59,953 bases of DNA from Zarea fungicola (GCA_900169235.1 FWCC01000336.1:1-59953); one strand, 5' to 3'. Positions 9,118-19,281 are shown, counted from the first letter of the stretch. The notes: generated by a model not told the origin, from the sequence alone. Program-made: numbers and translations.

Positions 9118-10908
9118 ATGGCGTCACTACAATGGGACAGCAAGAACGGCATTGCTGGAAAGACACAATGGTGGAAAGATGCGACAATATACCAAGTGTA
9201 TCCAGCTAGTTTCAAAGACTCAAATGGTGACGGTTGGGGCGACCTGCCTGGACTCATATCCAAAATTGACCATTTACAAGAACTAGGAGTCGATGTGGTG
9301 TGGGTGTCGCCCATTTTCGAAAGTCCTCAAAAGGACATGGGATACGACGTGTCTGACTACCAGGCTGTCTATGCACCGTACGGCACCGTCGATGACGTTG
9401 ATACACTTGTCGCAGAATGCCACTCGAGAAATATCAAGGTCATTCTAGATTTGGTGGTCAACCATACTTCGACTGAACATGAGTGGTTTAAAGAGTCCCG
9501 CTCGTCAAGGGACAACCCCAAGCGTTACTGGTATGTTTGGAAGCCGGCACGGTATGATGAAGACGGAATCAGACATCCACCAACAAATTGGAGGGGCTAT
9601 TTTGCGAGTTCAACCTGGACCTGGGACGAGGCAACATCGCAGTACTATCTACATCTCTATGCGCCAGACCAGCCTGACCTGAACTGGGAAAATGCGGCCT
9701 GCCGCGAAGCCATCTATGAGAATACCATGAAATTTTGGCTTGATCGGGGTGTAGATGGGTTCCGCATCGACACGGTCAACAAGTACTCAAAACGACAAGA
9801 TTTCGTTGACGCACCCATTACAGATCCTCAGTCTCCACATCAGCCAGCACCTGAGATGTGGTGCAATGGTCCGCGCATTCACGAGTTTATACACGAAATG
9901 TATCAAAAAGTACTCGGCCCGTACAAGGCTCTCTCGGTTGGCGAGCTGTCCAACACACCACACCCTTCACAGGTGATCCCATACGTCTCCGCTGCCGCCA
10001 AAGAGCTTGATATGGTGTTTGAGTTTTCCGTCATTCGCTTGGGAACTGGTAATGGGTTCGGTGCCAAGTACGAGTACCAGCCGTACCCGCTGTCCAAGCT
10101 CAAGTCTCTGACGGAGACGTGGCAAGCATTTATTGAAGGGACAGATGCTTGGACCACAGTGTTTTGCGAGAACCACGACAACGGCCGGGCCATTAGCCGC
10201 TTTGGTGATGATTCCACGCCCGAGTCGTGGCTCCAGTCGGGCAAGGCAATTGCGCTCTGGCAGACCACCATGACAGGCACGCTATTCTTGTACCAGGGCC
10301 AGGAGATTGGCATGGTCAACATGCCGCCGACCTGGGGCATGGAAGAGTACAAGGACATTGAGAGCCGGAATTTTTATTTCGAGGCGGCCGACTCTGGCGA
10401 CCACGCACGCCTCGAGCGGACAAGGAAGGGACTGCAAATCCTGGCGCGGGATCATTCCCGGATACCATTCCAGTGGGACGACTCTCCCAATTCTGGGTTT
10501 TCGACGGCGGAAGCCCAGCCCTGGATGCGAGTGCATGACAATTTCCAGACTGTCAATGCCGCGAAGCAGGCAAGCGATCCTAATTCCATCCTTAGTTTTT
10601 ACAAGTATGCCTTGCGGCTGCGAAAGGAGCACAGCGATGTGTTTATACACGGCAGCTTCAAGCTGGTGGATCCTGAGGATGAATTTATTTTTGCGTACCT
10701 GAAGCAGGGCTCCATCGCGGACAATGGCCGCCGAAAGGCGCTTGTTGTACTCAACATGTCGCGAGAGGCGAGACCGTGTCCTGATATTTCGAGGGCTATG
10801 AAGTGCAGGCAGGACGAAGTGCGTCTTGCAGTTGGAACAAGGGGAATAGTCCATGACCAGACGCAGCTGTTGGCGCCGTGGGAGGGCCGGGTTTACATTA
10901 ATTATTAG
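9118..10908 (+). CDS. Intracellular GH13 alpha-glucosidase, maltase type (596 aa)
   Basis: A single intronless frame of 596 residues, close to yeast maltase and isomaltase length (about 585). There is no signal peptide, so it acts on sugar imported by the adjacent permease. GH13 regions are intact: D-V-V-W-V-S-P-I-F near 59, D-L-V-V-N-H at 111-116, F-R-I-D with nucleophile Asp218, S-V-G-E with acid/base Glu276, and E-N-H-D with His353-Asp354. The residue after the nucleophile is Thr219. In yeast enzymes Thr here goes with alpha-1,4 (maltase) specificity and Val with isomaltase. The N-terminal start fits conserved W-W-K-D-A-T-I-Y-Q-V-Y-P. High confidence in family, good confidence in maltose/sucrose-type substrate. 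Confidence 0.95.
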   Translation: MASLQWDSKNGIAGKTQWWKDATIYQVYPASFKDSNGDGWGDLPGLISKIDHLQELGVDVVWVSPIFESPQKDMGYDVSDYQAVYAPYGTVDDVDTLVAECHSRNIKVILDLVVNHTSTEHEWFKESRSSRDNPKRYWYVWKPARYDEDGIRHPPTNWRGYFASSTWTWDEATSQYYLHLYAPDQPDLNWENAACREAIYENTMKFWLDRGVDGFRIDTVNKYSKRQDFVDAPITDPQSPHQPAPEMWCNGPRIHEFIHEMYQKVLGPYKALSVGELSNTPHPSQVIPYVSAAAKELDMVFEFSVIRLGTGNGFGAKYEYQPYPLSKLKSLTETWQAFIEGTDAWTTVFCENHDNGRAISRFGDDSTPESWLQSGKAIALWQTTMTGTLFLYQGQEIGMVNMPPTWGMEEYKDIESRNFYFEAADSGDHARLERTRKGLQILARDHSRIPFQWDDSPNSGFSTAEAQPWMRVHDNFQTVNAAKQASDPNSILSFYKYALRLRKEHSDVFIHGSFKLVDPEDEFIFAYLKQGSIADNGRRKALVVLNMSREARPCPDISRAMKCRQDEVRLAVGTRGIVHDQTQLLAPWEGRVYINY

Positions 10909-11670
10909 ATTCAAAGTGTATAGAGCTGTTTTTGGTCCTAATAATAATTTCATAGACATCCATGCGTAAAATTTTCTCATGCAGCGAGCGCAGCCAAAGT
11001 TGCCATTATTTCTGACGGCCGAAGCATTTTGGAGATTGTTTTAGCATGTCACTGTCGCGATGTCAGCCATGATTTCCAAGGTGGAAACAGAGGCTTGCAA
11101 TGACGTATGCGATTGTGAATCCTGCCATTGTGTATTATTGAGAGGTTGGTTCAAGTCCATTGAGGCACTCCATTTTAGGTGAAGCTCGTACCAGCGCTCG
11201 CGGTGGTTATTTAAATACTGCCTTGAGTTTCCTGAAAAATACGAATAATGCTAATAATACTCGAGAAATCTACGATACTACTTCTTGGTTTGATCTACTA
11301 CCAACAGAATCGCCAGCCATCGGAACATGGGACATACGCTAGGCCAGAGCCGCCTTTTAAACCTTGCCATCTGCGCGTACACGGACAATAAAATTATATT
11401 CACTTTCAGTATTATTTTTTTACTTTTCAAATCTTAATCCCGTAATCTTCTGGCTTTTCTTAAAAATTACATTACTTTTTGCGATCGATGCACCTCTGTT
11501 CAACTCAAGATACCTTTAAGAGGTGGGGATTTGCCTCACGTGCAAAATTCGGAAACAGCGACGTGCCTGCAGATCATCTCCGGCAGTGCCGATCTACTTC
11601 ACATCAACCCAAGACAACGAAGAAAATTTGCCTGTCGCTGCTGTTGCCCTCTTCTTCGAAACCTCCCGCC
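10909..11670. other. Spacer upstream of the HET-C gene
   Basis: Likely holds the alpha-glucosidase 3' end and the HET-C promoter. A 60-codon frame at 11160-11342 has no recognisable feature. The HET-C frame stays open upstream to 11479, but that part has no domain and precedes the ATG that gives a clean signal peptide. Confidence 0.4.
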
Positions 11671-13695
11671 ATGTCAAGCGCAAGCCGGGTTGCGCTGTTC
11701 GCCCTTTTGCTGGTGGCGTTTGCAAGCAGTGCCTCAGCCTTTGGCGCTGGCTCCGTCACCAACGGAAGCAGCTTCAAAGAGTTTGTTTGGCGGCATGGCG
11801 ACATTGTCGAGGTCCTGCGCTTTCTTCCCTCGAGTCTCGTCACCCAGGCTGGCTTCACACAGCTCCAGCGGCGCCAAATCTATTTTGGCAACTGGCTACG
11901 CGACTTTTCCCAGGTGGTGGATGCGACATGTCTGGAGAACATTCCCGAAGCCATTCTGCGCGCCATTGTCTCGGTCCTGGCCATGATGGAGTTTGGCTAC
12001 GCGACAGATGAATTTGACGTCACAAGAGAAAGGCTCGGCTGCTACAGGCATGTCGAACATATTGACAATCCCCGTGGCTACAGCGCCACTGCCAAAGACA
12101 TTGACGAGCGCCTGAGGGGCCCGGTGGAGCCGATCGAGCTGGAGTTTGATGCCGAATCGGGCATGAAGAATTACATTGCCAACTCGGGTCATTCCTGGGA
12201 GACGTCGGCAGATTACATCCGGGACCAGCTCAGCAAATGCATCGATTTTGGCCGTCGTGGTAGGGCGGGCGATCACGCGGCGCGAAAGGAGTCATTTATC
12301 CATCTGGGAGCCGCACTGCACACTCTGGAGGACTTTGCGGCACACAGCAACTACATAGAGCTCTGCTTGCATGAATTTGGCGAAGAAGACGTCTTTGCCT
12401 TTGTTGGCGACAACTGCCGAATCCCGCTGCCCTCACGCTTCAAGACGGACCGCCAAGTCCCGCCACTCGTCACCGGAACATTCGGCATGCTCGACATTTT
12501 TCACAGCTTACTTGGAGAGGCCGACGACATGGCCATCCTGCAGTCCACTGGGTCGTTGAATCATATACAGGCTAATACCGGTTTTGGAGCCACTGCATTT
12601 GAGCAGTTATTTGATGCAGTCGAAACCGGCCTTGCTTCGATCCAAAGCCTCTCGACAGACAACAACTCGCTGCTAAATCAGCTCAAGACTATTCACCTAA
12701 TACTAAAGAAACTGGTTCCCGATTCTCCGGTTATGTCTGACGACGATGACGACAGCGACGGCAGCGGCAAAGACGGCAACAGTTCTGACTCTGCTGGCTC
12801 TGGACCAGGATTTGACCCTTCCGTTGTCTGGCAAGCCCTCGAGCCACTCTTCTTTTTCCACGACAGGATGAAAAAGTGGCTCAAGGAAGTATCGGGCAAC
12901 GACGACCCCGAGTCTCCCGAAAACACGAGCTCTGAAATGGGCGATTTGACGAACCAATTAGTCTTCAAAGCGATGCGAATCGTCATTGAGTCATCCGTCA
13001 AGGAGCTACGTGCAACTCTTCGAGCCGCCAAAGCGAGGGTAGACAAGGAGGCGGCGTCATCGGGGTCGGCGGCTGTCTACGACGACGGCTCTTCTGCCTC
13101 AGACCCAAGCCATTCGGATTTGTCCAAGGACCACTTCTGCAATGTGCTCAATCGGCCTGCCGGACTCGTGGCGACAGTCACGACGAACTGGACGACGCAG
13201 CAAGTGGTGAAATGCTGGGATGACTCGGATTTAGACGCAGACAAGGTCATTGACGACATCTTGACCATTTTGCACCATCCTGCCTTTGTCAAGGACAGGT
13301 CCGAGATACAAGGGTACATGTACAAGACGGTAGACCAATGGTGGAAAGACTTGCCCAAGACTGAGCGGACACTTTTGAGGGAGAAACTCACAAAGGAGAG
13401 TGTCAAACAGAGGGAGCATGAGGATCACCACCTTTTGGTCCAGCCAAACGGCAGGCAAGGGCCGGGGCATTTTCCGGGATCAAAAGTGGCAGTTGTGCAG
13501 GCCAAGCCGCGACGATCATTTCCCCTTCAATGGGCAGTACAAGAAGTCCTCTCGGATTCTATATGGATTTTCCAAACCACGGTTGTGTACTTGCTCATAC
13601 CGGTCAAGTTTGTCATGTCGCTTTTCCGAAGGATTGTAAGCGTTTTTTCTCCCGCGCCACACAAGAAGAAAAGGCATCAACCAACTGCCCAGTAA
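11671..13695 (+). CDS. HET-C family protein (heterokaryon incompatibility), 674 aa, no Gly-rich tail
   Basis: I chose the ATG at 11671 because it gives a signal peptide (hydrophobic segment ending SSASAFGAG), as in HET-C proteins. The following region matches the Het-C domain: F-G-N-W-L-R-D-F-S-Q-V, a heme-free H-T-L-E-D-F-A-A-H-S-N-Y segment near residue 215, and G-T-F-G-M-L-D near 270. An acidic Ser/Asp-rich stretch sits around 350-375. HET-C in Neurospora controls allorecognition and has a long glycine-rich C-terminus. Here that region is absent and the protein ends in a hydrophobic segment (about 625-655) plus a basic tail. No intron is needed. Family membership is strong; a role in incompatibility or programmed cell death is inferred. 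Confidence 0.88.
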   Translation: MSSASRVALFALLLVAFASSASAFGAGSVTNGSSFKEFVWRHGDIVEVLRFLPSSLVTQAGFTQLQRRQIYFGNWLRDFSQVVDATCLENIPEAILRAIVSVLAMMEFGYATDEFDVTRERLGCYRHVEHIDNPRGYSATAKDIDERLRGPVEPIELEFDAESGMKNYIANSGHSWETSADYIRDQLSKCIDFGRRGRAGDHAARKESFIHLGAALHTLEDFAAHSNYIELCLHEFGEEDVFAFVGDNCRIPLPSRFKTDRQVPPLVTGTFGMLDIFHSLLGEADDMAILQSTGSLNHIQANTGFGATAFEQLFDAVETGLASIQSLSTDNNSLLNQLKTIHLILKKLVPDSPVMSDDDDDSDGSGKDGNSSDSAGSGPGFDPSVVWQALEPLFFFHDRMKKWLKEVSGNDDPESPENTSSEMGDLTNQLVFKAMRIVIESSVKELRATLRAAKARVDKEAASSGSAAVYDDGSSASDPSHSDLSKDHFCNVLNRPAGLVATVTTNWTTQQVVKCWDDSDLDADKVIDDILTILHHPAFVKDRSEIQGYMYKTVDQWWKDLPKTERTLLREKLTKESVKQREHEDHHLLVQPNGRQGPGHFPGSKVAVVQAKPRRSFPLQWAVQEVLSDSIWIFQTTVVYLLIPVKFVMSLFRRIVSVFSPAPHKKKRHQPTAQ

Positions 13696-14166
13696 AGTCA
13701 TTATAAATAGAATAAAATACATGTTGATACAATGATGGGGTCTTTTTTGCCTTTTTAGCGCAATTGTTTATTTGCTATTTTGGTCCATTTTAGAAAAGAT
13801 GGTACCCGTGTCGGTCCGGCATACGCTTGGCTGGCTGTGTTGCTCGTTCCACGCGGCGAGATTGACTACTGACGTTTAAATCTGCGCACAAATTTCCACA
13901 AGTCCACACTAAAGATGACAATTTAAAAGATGAAATTAAAAGGACGAAATTAAAAGGATGAAAGTAAAAGGATGAAAGTAAAAGGATGAAAGTAAAGGGA
14001 TAAAAGTATAATAATATGCGCCAGGGCTGTCAACAGTCCACAAAGACAAGTCTGTGCCATGATTGCGACACAGTATGAAAGGGGGAACAGAGAGTGGCAG
14101 TGGGCAGGCTAGAGGCTGGTCAGGAAACATGGCATCTCCCCCTAATACTGGCAAGAGGCCGGCCTA
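13696..14166. repeat. Spacer with 14-bp tandem repeat
   Basis: From about 13915 to 14007 an AAAAGGATGAAAGT-type unit is repeated about six times, the central three copies near-perfect and the outer ones degenerate. No gene is visible between the HET-C stop and the P450 remnant. Confidence 0.6.
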
Positions 14167-15669
14167 TTACCCGGCTACCTTCACTCTCACATTCAAGGCT
14201 GGCTTCGTCCACACCACATATACGCAAAGATTCCTCATTTGATCTGCGGGGTTCCAAAGCGGCGCTCCATCGGTGCTCAGAAAATCGAAATGCCAAATTA
14301 AATGACCCAATATCAGTCTCATTTCCATGTATGCCAGAGCCCTTCCGATTCATCCCTGAGGTCCGAGTGAGAAGGGCTGCATAGCTTTTCGTTTGTCGCC
14401 AGCATAGTAACTTCCCTGGTCTTCTAGCCATCGCTCGGGCACAAAATCATCGCAGTCTAAAAAGTTGGCCGGATTATGCGACGCGGACCATGGATCTACT
14501 GCCACTGCTGTGCTCTCGGGAACCCAACACTTGTCAATCATGGCACCACCCTTGGGTACACGCCGAACAAGGCCCTCTCCAACCGGTGGCTTCAATCGAA
14601 GTGCCTCTTCCACACATCCATTAAGATATGGCAACTTGGCGATCCGTTCTGATGTCATATCCTCGGGCCTTGTAAAATTGGATCGAATTTCCTGGCACAG
14701 TTTTTTATATTTGTCCGGAGAGTAAAAAAACTGTGCAAAGAGGCCGGAAAGGAGGTTGGATGTTGTTTCACTCCCAGCCGCAAAAAAGGTAACCCCATTC
14801 ACTATAATCTCATCGTCGTGAACTTTGAATCGCTCCCTCTGTGCAAGAATATAATGGATAAAATCTGGTCGTTCAATGCTTGTTTTGGCCAGGCGTTGTG
14901 TTATCTGCTCCCGACTAACAGCCAAATGGTCATGTCGTTGCTGTCTCATGGAGTGGGGAGTAAGTGCCATCAAAAGCCTTTGCAACCACGAGCCCACCTC
15001 CGCTACTCTACGAGTAGCTTGCTCCAAGGCGGCGATTCTGAATGTTTCAAAGTTTAAATTGCTCCAAACTCCCAAGCTTCCTTTTCCTAAGCAGTCGAAT
15101 GACTCCCCATGGGCTAGATCGCTGATAATGTCCAACACTGTCATGCTGAGCCAGTTTACCAGGTCAATCTCCTCCCCTTCTCGCTCTCGTAGAATAGCAA
15201 TTAGCTTATCCACATGACTTTGGATGAGACTTTCATGTTCTCTTAGGGCCTTCTCTGAAAAAGCATAGGACAAGGCCCGGCGCTGACGGGCATGTTCTGC
15301 TCCCTTTGCCAAGGTTATGGGATTGAAGCCATTGAGAGGATCTGCTGAGCCTAGATGTATGGGATCTTTTTGCATATATGCATCTCCTGGTTTAAAGGAA
15401 TATATATCCTCCCAAGCGCGCGCTGAGTTGAAACTGAGCTCGTTGGGTGCGATACGTACAACGGGTCCATATATATCATGGAGCAGTCTGTTGTTGAACG
15501 GGAGGCGACCTTTTATTAAGTAGTACACAACAGGGATAGGACTGATGGCATGGAGCCTCGGCCCTGGAAAGCGGGATAATGGATGCAAATATAGTCGATA
15601 GAGAGCGAGGCAGACGAGGTAAAAAATGTACCCAATGAATAGAGCTTGGAAAGAAGTATAGGATGACAT
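14167..15669 (-). pseudogene. Cytochrome P450 with UGA at the heme-ligand cysteine
   Basis: An intronless P450 frame runs from the ATG at 15669 (alternative in-frame ATGs at 15723 and 15825). It has an N-terminal membrane anchor, R-F-P-G-P, the I-helix A-A-G-S-E-T-T, E-E-A-L-R (ExxR), F-V-P-E-R-W, and P-F-S-L-G-P-Q-G. The next codon, at 14352-14350, is TGA, exactly where the axial heme cysteine belongs. The frame then resumes without a shift as I-G-R-A-L-A-Y and runs 60 more conserved codons to TAA at 14167-14169, with the usual P450 C-terminus (N-P-A-D-Q-M...). A single third-position change of TGT/TGC gives TGA. It resembles CYP65-like fungal tailoring P450s. Most likely a recently inactivated gene; sequencing error or read-through is possible but Cys would not be expected there. 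Confidence 0.85.
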
Positions 15670-15863
15670 AGCCGCTCCTAAATGGAGTCGGCCAATAGCG
15701 TGAATCGATAGATTGGAAGCCATTAATTGAATACAACAATATGTAGAAAGGCTTCGGCTTTGGTAAGTGGTGTAATTATACAAGATCACAAGCAAGGGCA
15801 GGGTTGCTTTAAGTCCATTTACCATGACATTTTATCACACGTCTATATTATACAGCAAATGCT

Positions 15864-16001
15864 GCTGCTACCAGGGCTGGACATCGATTAAACATTCGAT
15901 TGATTCGATCGATATCGATATCGATTGGAATCGAATCATATAGGGGTGACTCTATTCGATCGAATCGATCGAATCGATAGATGTCGAAACCTGGCTGCTA
16001 C
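15864..16001. mobile_element. 122-bp hAT-like MITE with 8-bp target-site duplication
   Basis: The element spans 15872-15993. It begins CAGGGCTGGACATC and ends with the complement of CAGGTTTCGACATC. The inside is almost entirely overlapping ATCGAT/TTCGAT palindromes and can fold into a hairpin. It is flanked on both sides by the identical octamer GCTGCTAC (15864-15871 and 15994-16001). CAG-type termini with 8-bp duplications are typical of hAT elements. It has no coding capacity. Its termini are related to those of the element at 19290-19560. Confidence 0.8.
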
Positions 16002-16760
16002 ACCGCTAGTAGACATACTTGGACTATTTTGAGCCACCTACATATCAATGTGGGCTGAATGAGACTAGGGCAATATGGACTTAGGTTGCGTTAGGGATAA
16101 TCAGTTCTACTCCTCTTCAGCTTCGCCAATCTTAAAGGTCGGGTTAGAAGTCATGCGCAAAATTCGATGAAATCATTTCATGAGCATGGTTTGATTGACT
16201 TAAGACGCTCACTATGCCTTGAAATGTAGGCACCGGAAAGGTTAATGCATCACTTACACTACAGAAAACGTATTATCCTTTTGCCTTACCCTCCTTCTAC
16301 ATGCGTGAAGCTGCCTTCATGCGGTTGTAGACATTCATGAATGGTGAAGCCAGAGTCACATGATTTCTCATGCTGTGTTTCATTCACTGTCTGTCTCATT
16401 CGCTGTTTCTCTTATTCACAGTCATCTTATTCGATGTCTGTCTTTTTCGGTGTCGGTCTTTTTCGGTGTCGGTCTTATTCGGTGTCTCTCTTATTCGCTA
16501 TCCCTCTTATTCGGTGTCTCTCTTATTCGCTATTCATCGTATTCGTTGTCTCTCTTATTAGCTGTCTCTTTCATGCATGTTTGTGGCATTCGTAGGGTAG
16601 CGCACTGCATTAGCGGAGAGATGGCCACTTCAGGGTGCTCCGTATTACTACAATGGTAAAAGTATAGCCACACCTCCCAGAGCAATCTACGTTGAATAAT
16701 CCGCAAAACCTAGTTACTCCTGTCTTCTTCATTTCTTTCAACATATCAATCCTTGATATA
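16002..16760. repeat. Spacer with 16-bp tandem repeat array
   Basis: From about 16385 to 16570 a 16-bp unit (TCTCTCTTATTCGGTG and variants such as TCGGTCTTTTTCGGTG) repeats about eleven times with substitutions. All three forward frames stay open across it purely because of repeat composition. No credible gene otherwise; the last 100 bp would be the upstream region of the P450 at 16761. Confidence 0.65.
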
Positions 16761-18604
16761 ATGTCTGGCTGGATTCTAAATTACGAGGGTGCTACAGCTG
16801 CTGCAGAAAGTGTAGCATTGCTGGTGAGTCTTTTTGGTTGTCCTTTCCACAGAAGCTAATGAATTGTTAGGGAGTCCTATGGGCACTGGCAATTGTCATC
16901 TTCCGATTACGATTCCATGCCTTGGCAAAGTTTCCTGGCCCAACCTCCAACGCTATCTCGTCTATTCCGACCATCTGGTCACTTCTACGAGGGAGACGGC
17001 CGATGGATATCAAGTTACTCCATGATAAATATGGTTTGTAGCGTTGCCACATGATCCTTTGCGGTTCTAACTAGTCCAGGTTCTGTTGTCCGAGTAGGCC
17101 CAAACGAGTTGGCTTTCAACTCATCGAATGCATGGCGAGATATTTATGTCCAGGACATGCCGAAAGGCTCAATATATGTTGGCCCTGTTATAGGGCTGCC
17201 TGGAGTCATTCCTTTGAACATGGCGAATGGTGACGTCCACTCACGCCTGCGTCATGCCATTGCTCCTGCGTTTTCACCAAAGGCAATAATAGAATAAGAA
17301 GATTGTCTTCAGAAGCGAGTCACTACACTTATGGAGAATTTTTATCATCTCGAAGAACACCGAAAAGTTTTCAATGTAGATGATTGGTATCAGCGAACAA
17401 CCCTTGACATTCTTGGGAGCCTCCTCTTCGGAGAGGCACTTGGATGTTTAGACAAAGGTATGGTGAGATCCTCGTAGATTGCAGAGCTGATAGGAAACAA
17501 TAGAATACCATTTTTGGCCTCACCTTCTCAACCAAACCATGAGAGAAAGTGCCATCGAACAGGCCATTCGCCGCCTAGCCAAGCCGGGAACATTCTTGCA
17601 CGGATTGATCACTAGTTGTATTCCAGGGAAATTCCGGGGTACAATGAATAAACACCTTGTTCTCAGTATGGAATTGGCCCGGCGACGATTGGAGGCGAAT
17701 GACAGTCACAAAGACCTCATGTCTCACATTGTACGGCAAAAAGAAGTCAAGGGTGAGATAACCGTCGACGACATACTCGTCAGCTCCGCTGTCCTTATGT
17801 TAGCACCATCCTGCTACCCAGTATGTTGGATAACATATATTGATATCTCTAACAGATTTGCTGGGAGTCAAACCACCGCATGTCTTTTATCTGCGCTTAC
17901 CTACTATATCTTGAGCGACAAGAGCGCATATGACCGACTCACCACAGAGATTCGTAGTGCGTTTCATACGGAAGAGGAAATCAACCCCAAGTCTCTAGCA
18001 ACACTCCAATTTCTAAATGCTTGTATCGAAGAATCCTTGCGAATGTTCCCACCCGTACCAATTGGGCTACCAAGGATTGTGCCGAAGGACGGAGCGGTAA
18101 TTGACGGGAATTGGGTACCGGCCGGAGTAAGTTCCAACATAAATCTGCTGGTATCGAAGTGAACAGTATATATGAACAAGTCTAACTATTGTTCCATTTA
18201 GGTTATGGTATCCGTCATACCATGGTCTGCTGCGCATACGGCGTCATACTTTCAACACCCTGACCAATTCATTCCTGATCGCTGGATGGACAAGAATAAA
18301 CACCATGATAAAAATGAATGTACGGCATCTCAGCCATTTGCTCTTGGCTCTCGAGCATGTCTTGGCAAGTAGTAAGTTTGTATGGTTGTCAATTGGCTAA
18401 TGGGAAACAAGTCTAATGAAGACGAACAGCCTAGCTTATGCCGAAGCTCGTCTAATCATGGGTCGTTTGCTGTGGAATTTCGACCTCACACCAGCCGACA
18501 GCATGTCTCAGTGGGATCCAGCTGGAGAAATGAAAAATATGAGGACTTTCACGATATGGCAGGGTATTATCCTAAATATTACGATTAACAGAGTGGAAAG
18601 ATGA
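16761..18604 (+). pseudogene. Second cytochrome P450, six exons, broken by an in-frame TAA
   Basis: Exons 16761-16823, 16871-17033, 17080-17457, 17504-18126, 18202-18371 and 18430-18604, with consensus introns of 46-75 nt. The product has an N-terminal anchor, F-P-G-P, E-S-L-R (ExxR), D-R-W and an intact heme motif F-A-L-G-S-R-A-C-L-G-K. Damage is visible: a TAA at 17295-17297 falls where relatives have Gln before Glu (CAA to TAA, one C-to-T change). The I-helix reads A-G-S-Q-T-T instead of A-G-S-E-T-T. About 18 extra residues before it (17805-17858) look like a mis-formed intron that no longer splices in frame. It is similar in sequence to the neighbouring P450 but intron-rich, whereas that one is intronless. 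Confidence 0.8.
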
Positions 18605-19281
18605 TGCTCACGGGGTGCATCACACTCCTGTATGACGCATAATCCAAACTGCTTTTCTTGTTGCCCCAAGGAGTGAGATACGGATTCATTCGTTTGCATA
18701 AATTCATTCAGCCCAAAGGGCGTTTTAGACAAAGGATAGTTGGATCATGGCGCTGTTAGAGACGTACGCAGTGATTCCAATCAATAAGGGAAATACTCTA
18801 CCGGTGCCGCGTTGCTTTACATTCTCTGCGGATCTATAACGCAACTTATAGCGCCATTTACTAATTCATTAGTGCTAGTGGACGCACATGCCCATAGTGC
18901 GCGTCACTAGGTGCCGAGACAGCAGCGCAGTCACTAATGTAGACTGCGTTGATGGTCTTACTGGTGCGTCAGAGCTGTACAGTGCATTAATTGAGACTGG
19001 TCTGTTTCAGTGACACGTCAGAGCCAATAATGGGATAAAGACAGTATCTAGCCAACGCTCGGTTGCGATGACCGCCCATCGGTTTGCTACTCTGCCGTAC
19101 CCACGCTTGCCATACAAGCATAGAACAGGAAACTTAATAAAAACACAGTCTGAAATCACACAGTTATATTCAGGCATATGATATCACATTATAGAACGGT
19201 TATACTTCATAGTTAGCTAAGTTTCTAGTTATATTCTGCAATTCTATAAACTGTAACTATAATGCCGGCTTATAGCAGGTT
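18605..19281. other. Gene-free spacer
   Basis: No gene is supportable. The segment 18860-19020 has several short inverted motifs built on GTGCGTCA/GCGTCACT, but I could not define element ends. Confidence 0.35.

Noticed and set aside
14350..14352. Selenocysteine at the P450 heme position
   Set aside because: Ascomycetes are not known to have selenocysteine machinery and P450s are not natural selenoproteins; a nonsense mutation explains the data more simply.
16341..16659. Three overlapping plus-strand open frames of 60-100 codons
   Set aside because: They are translations of the 16-bp tandem repeat in each frame and have no independent support.
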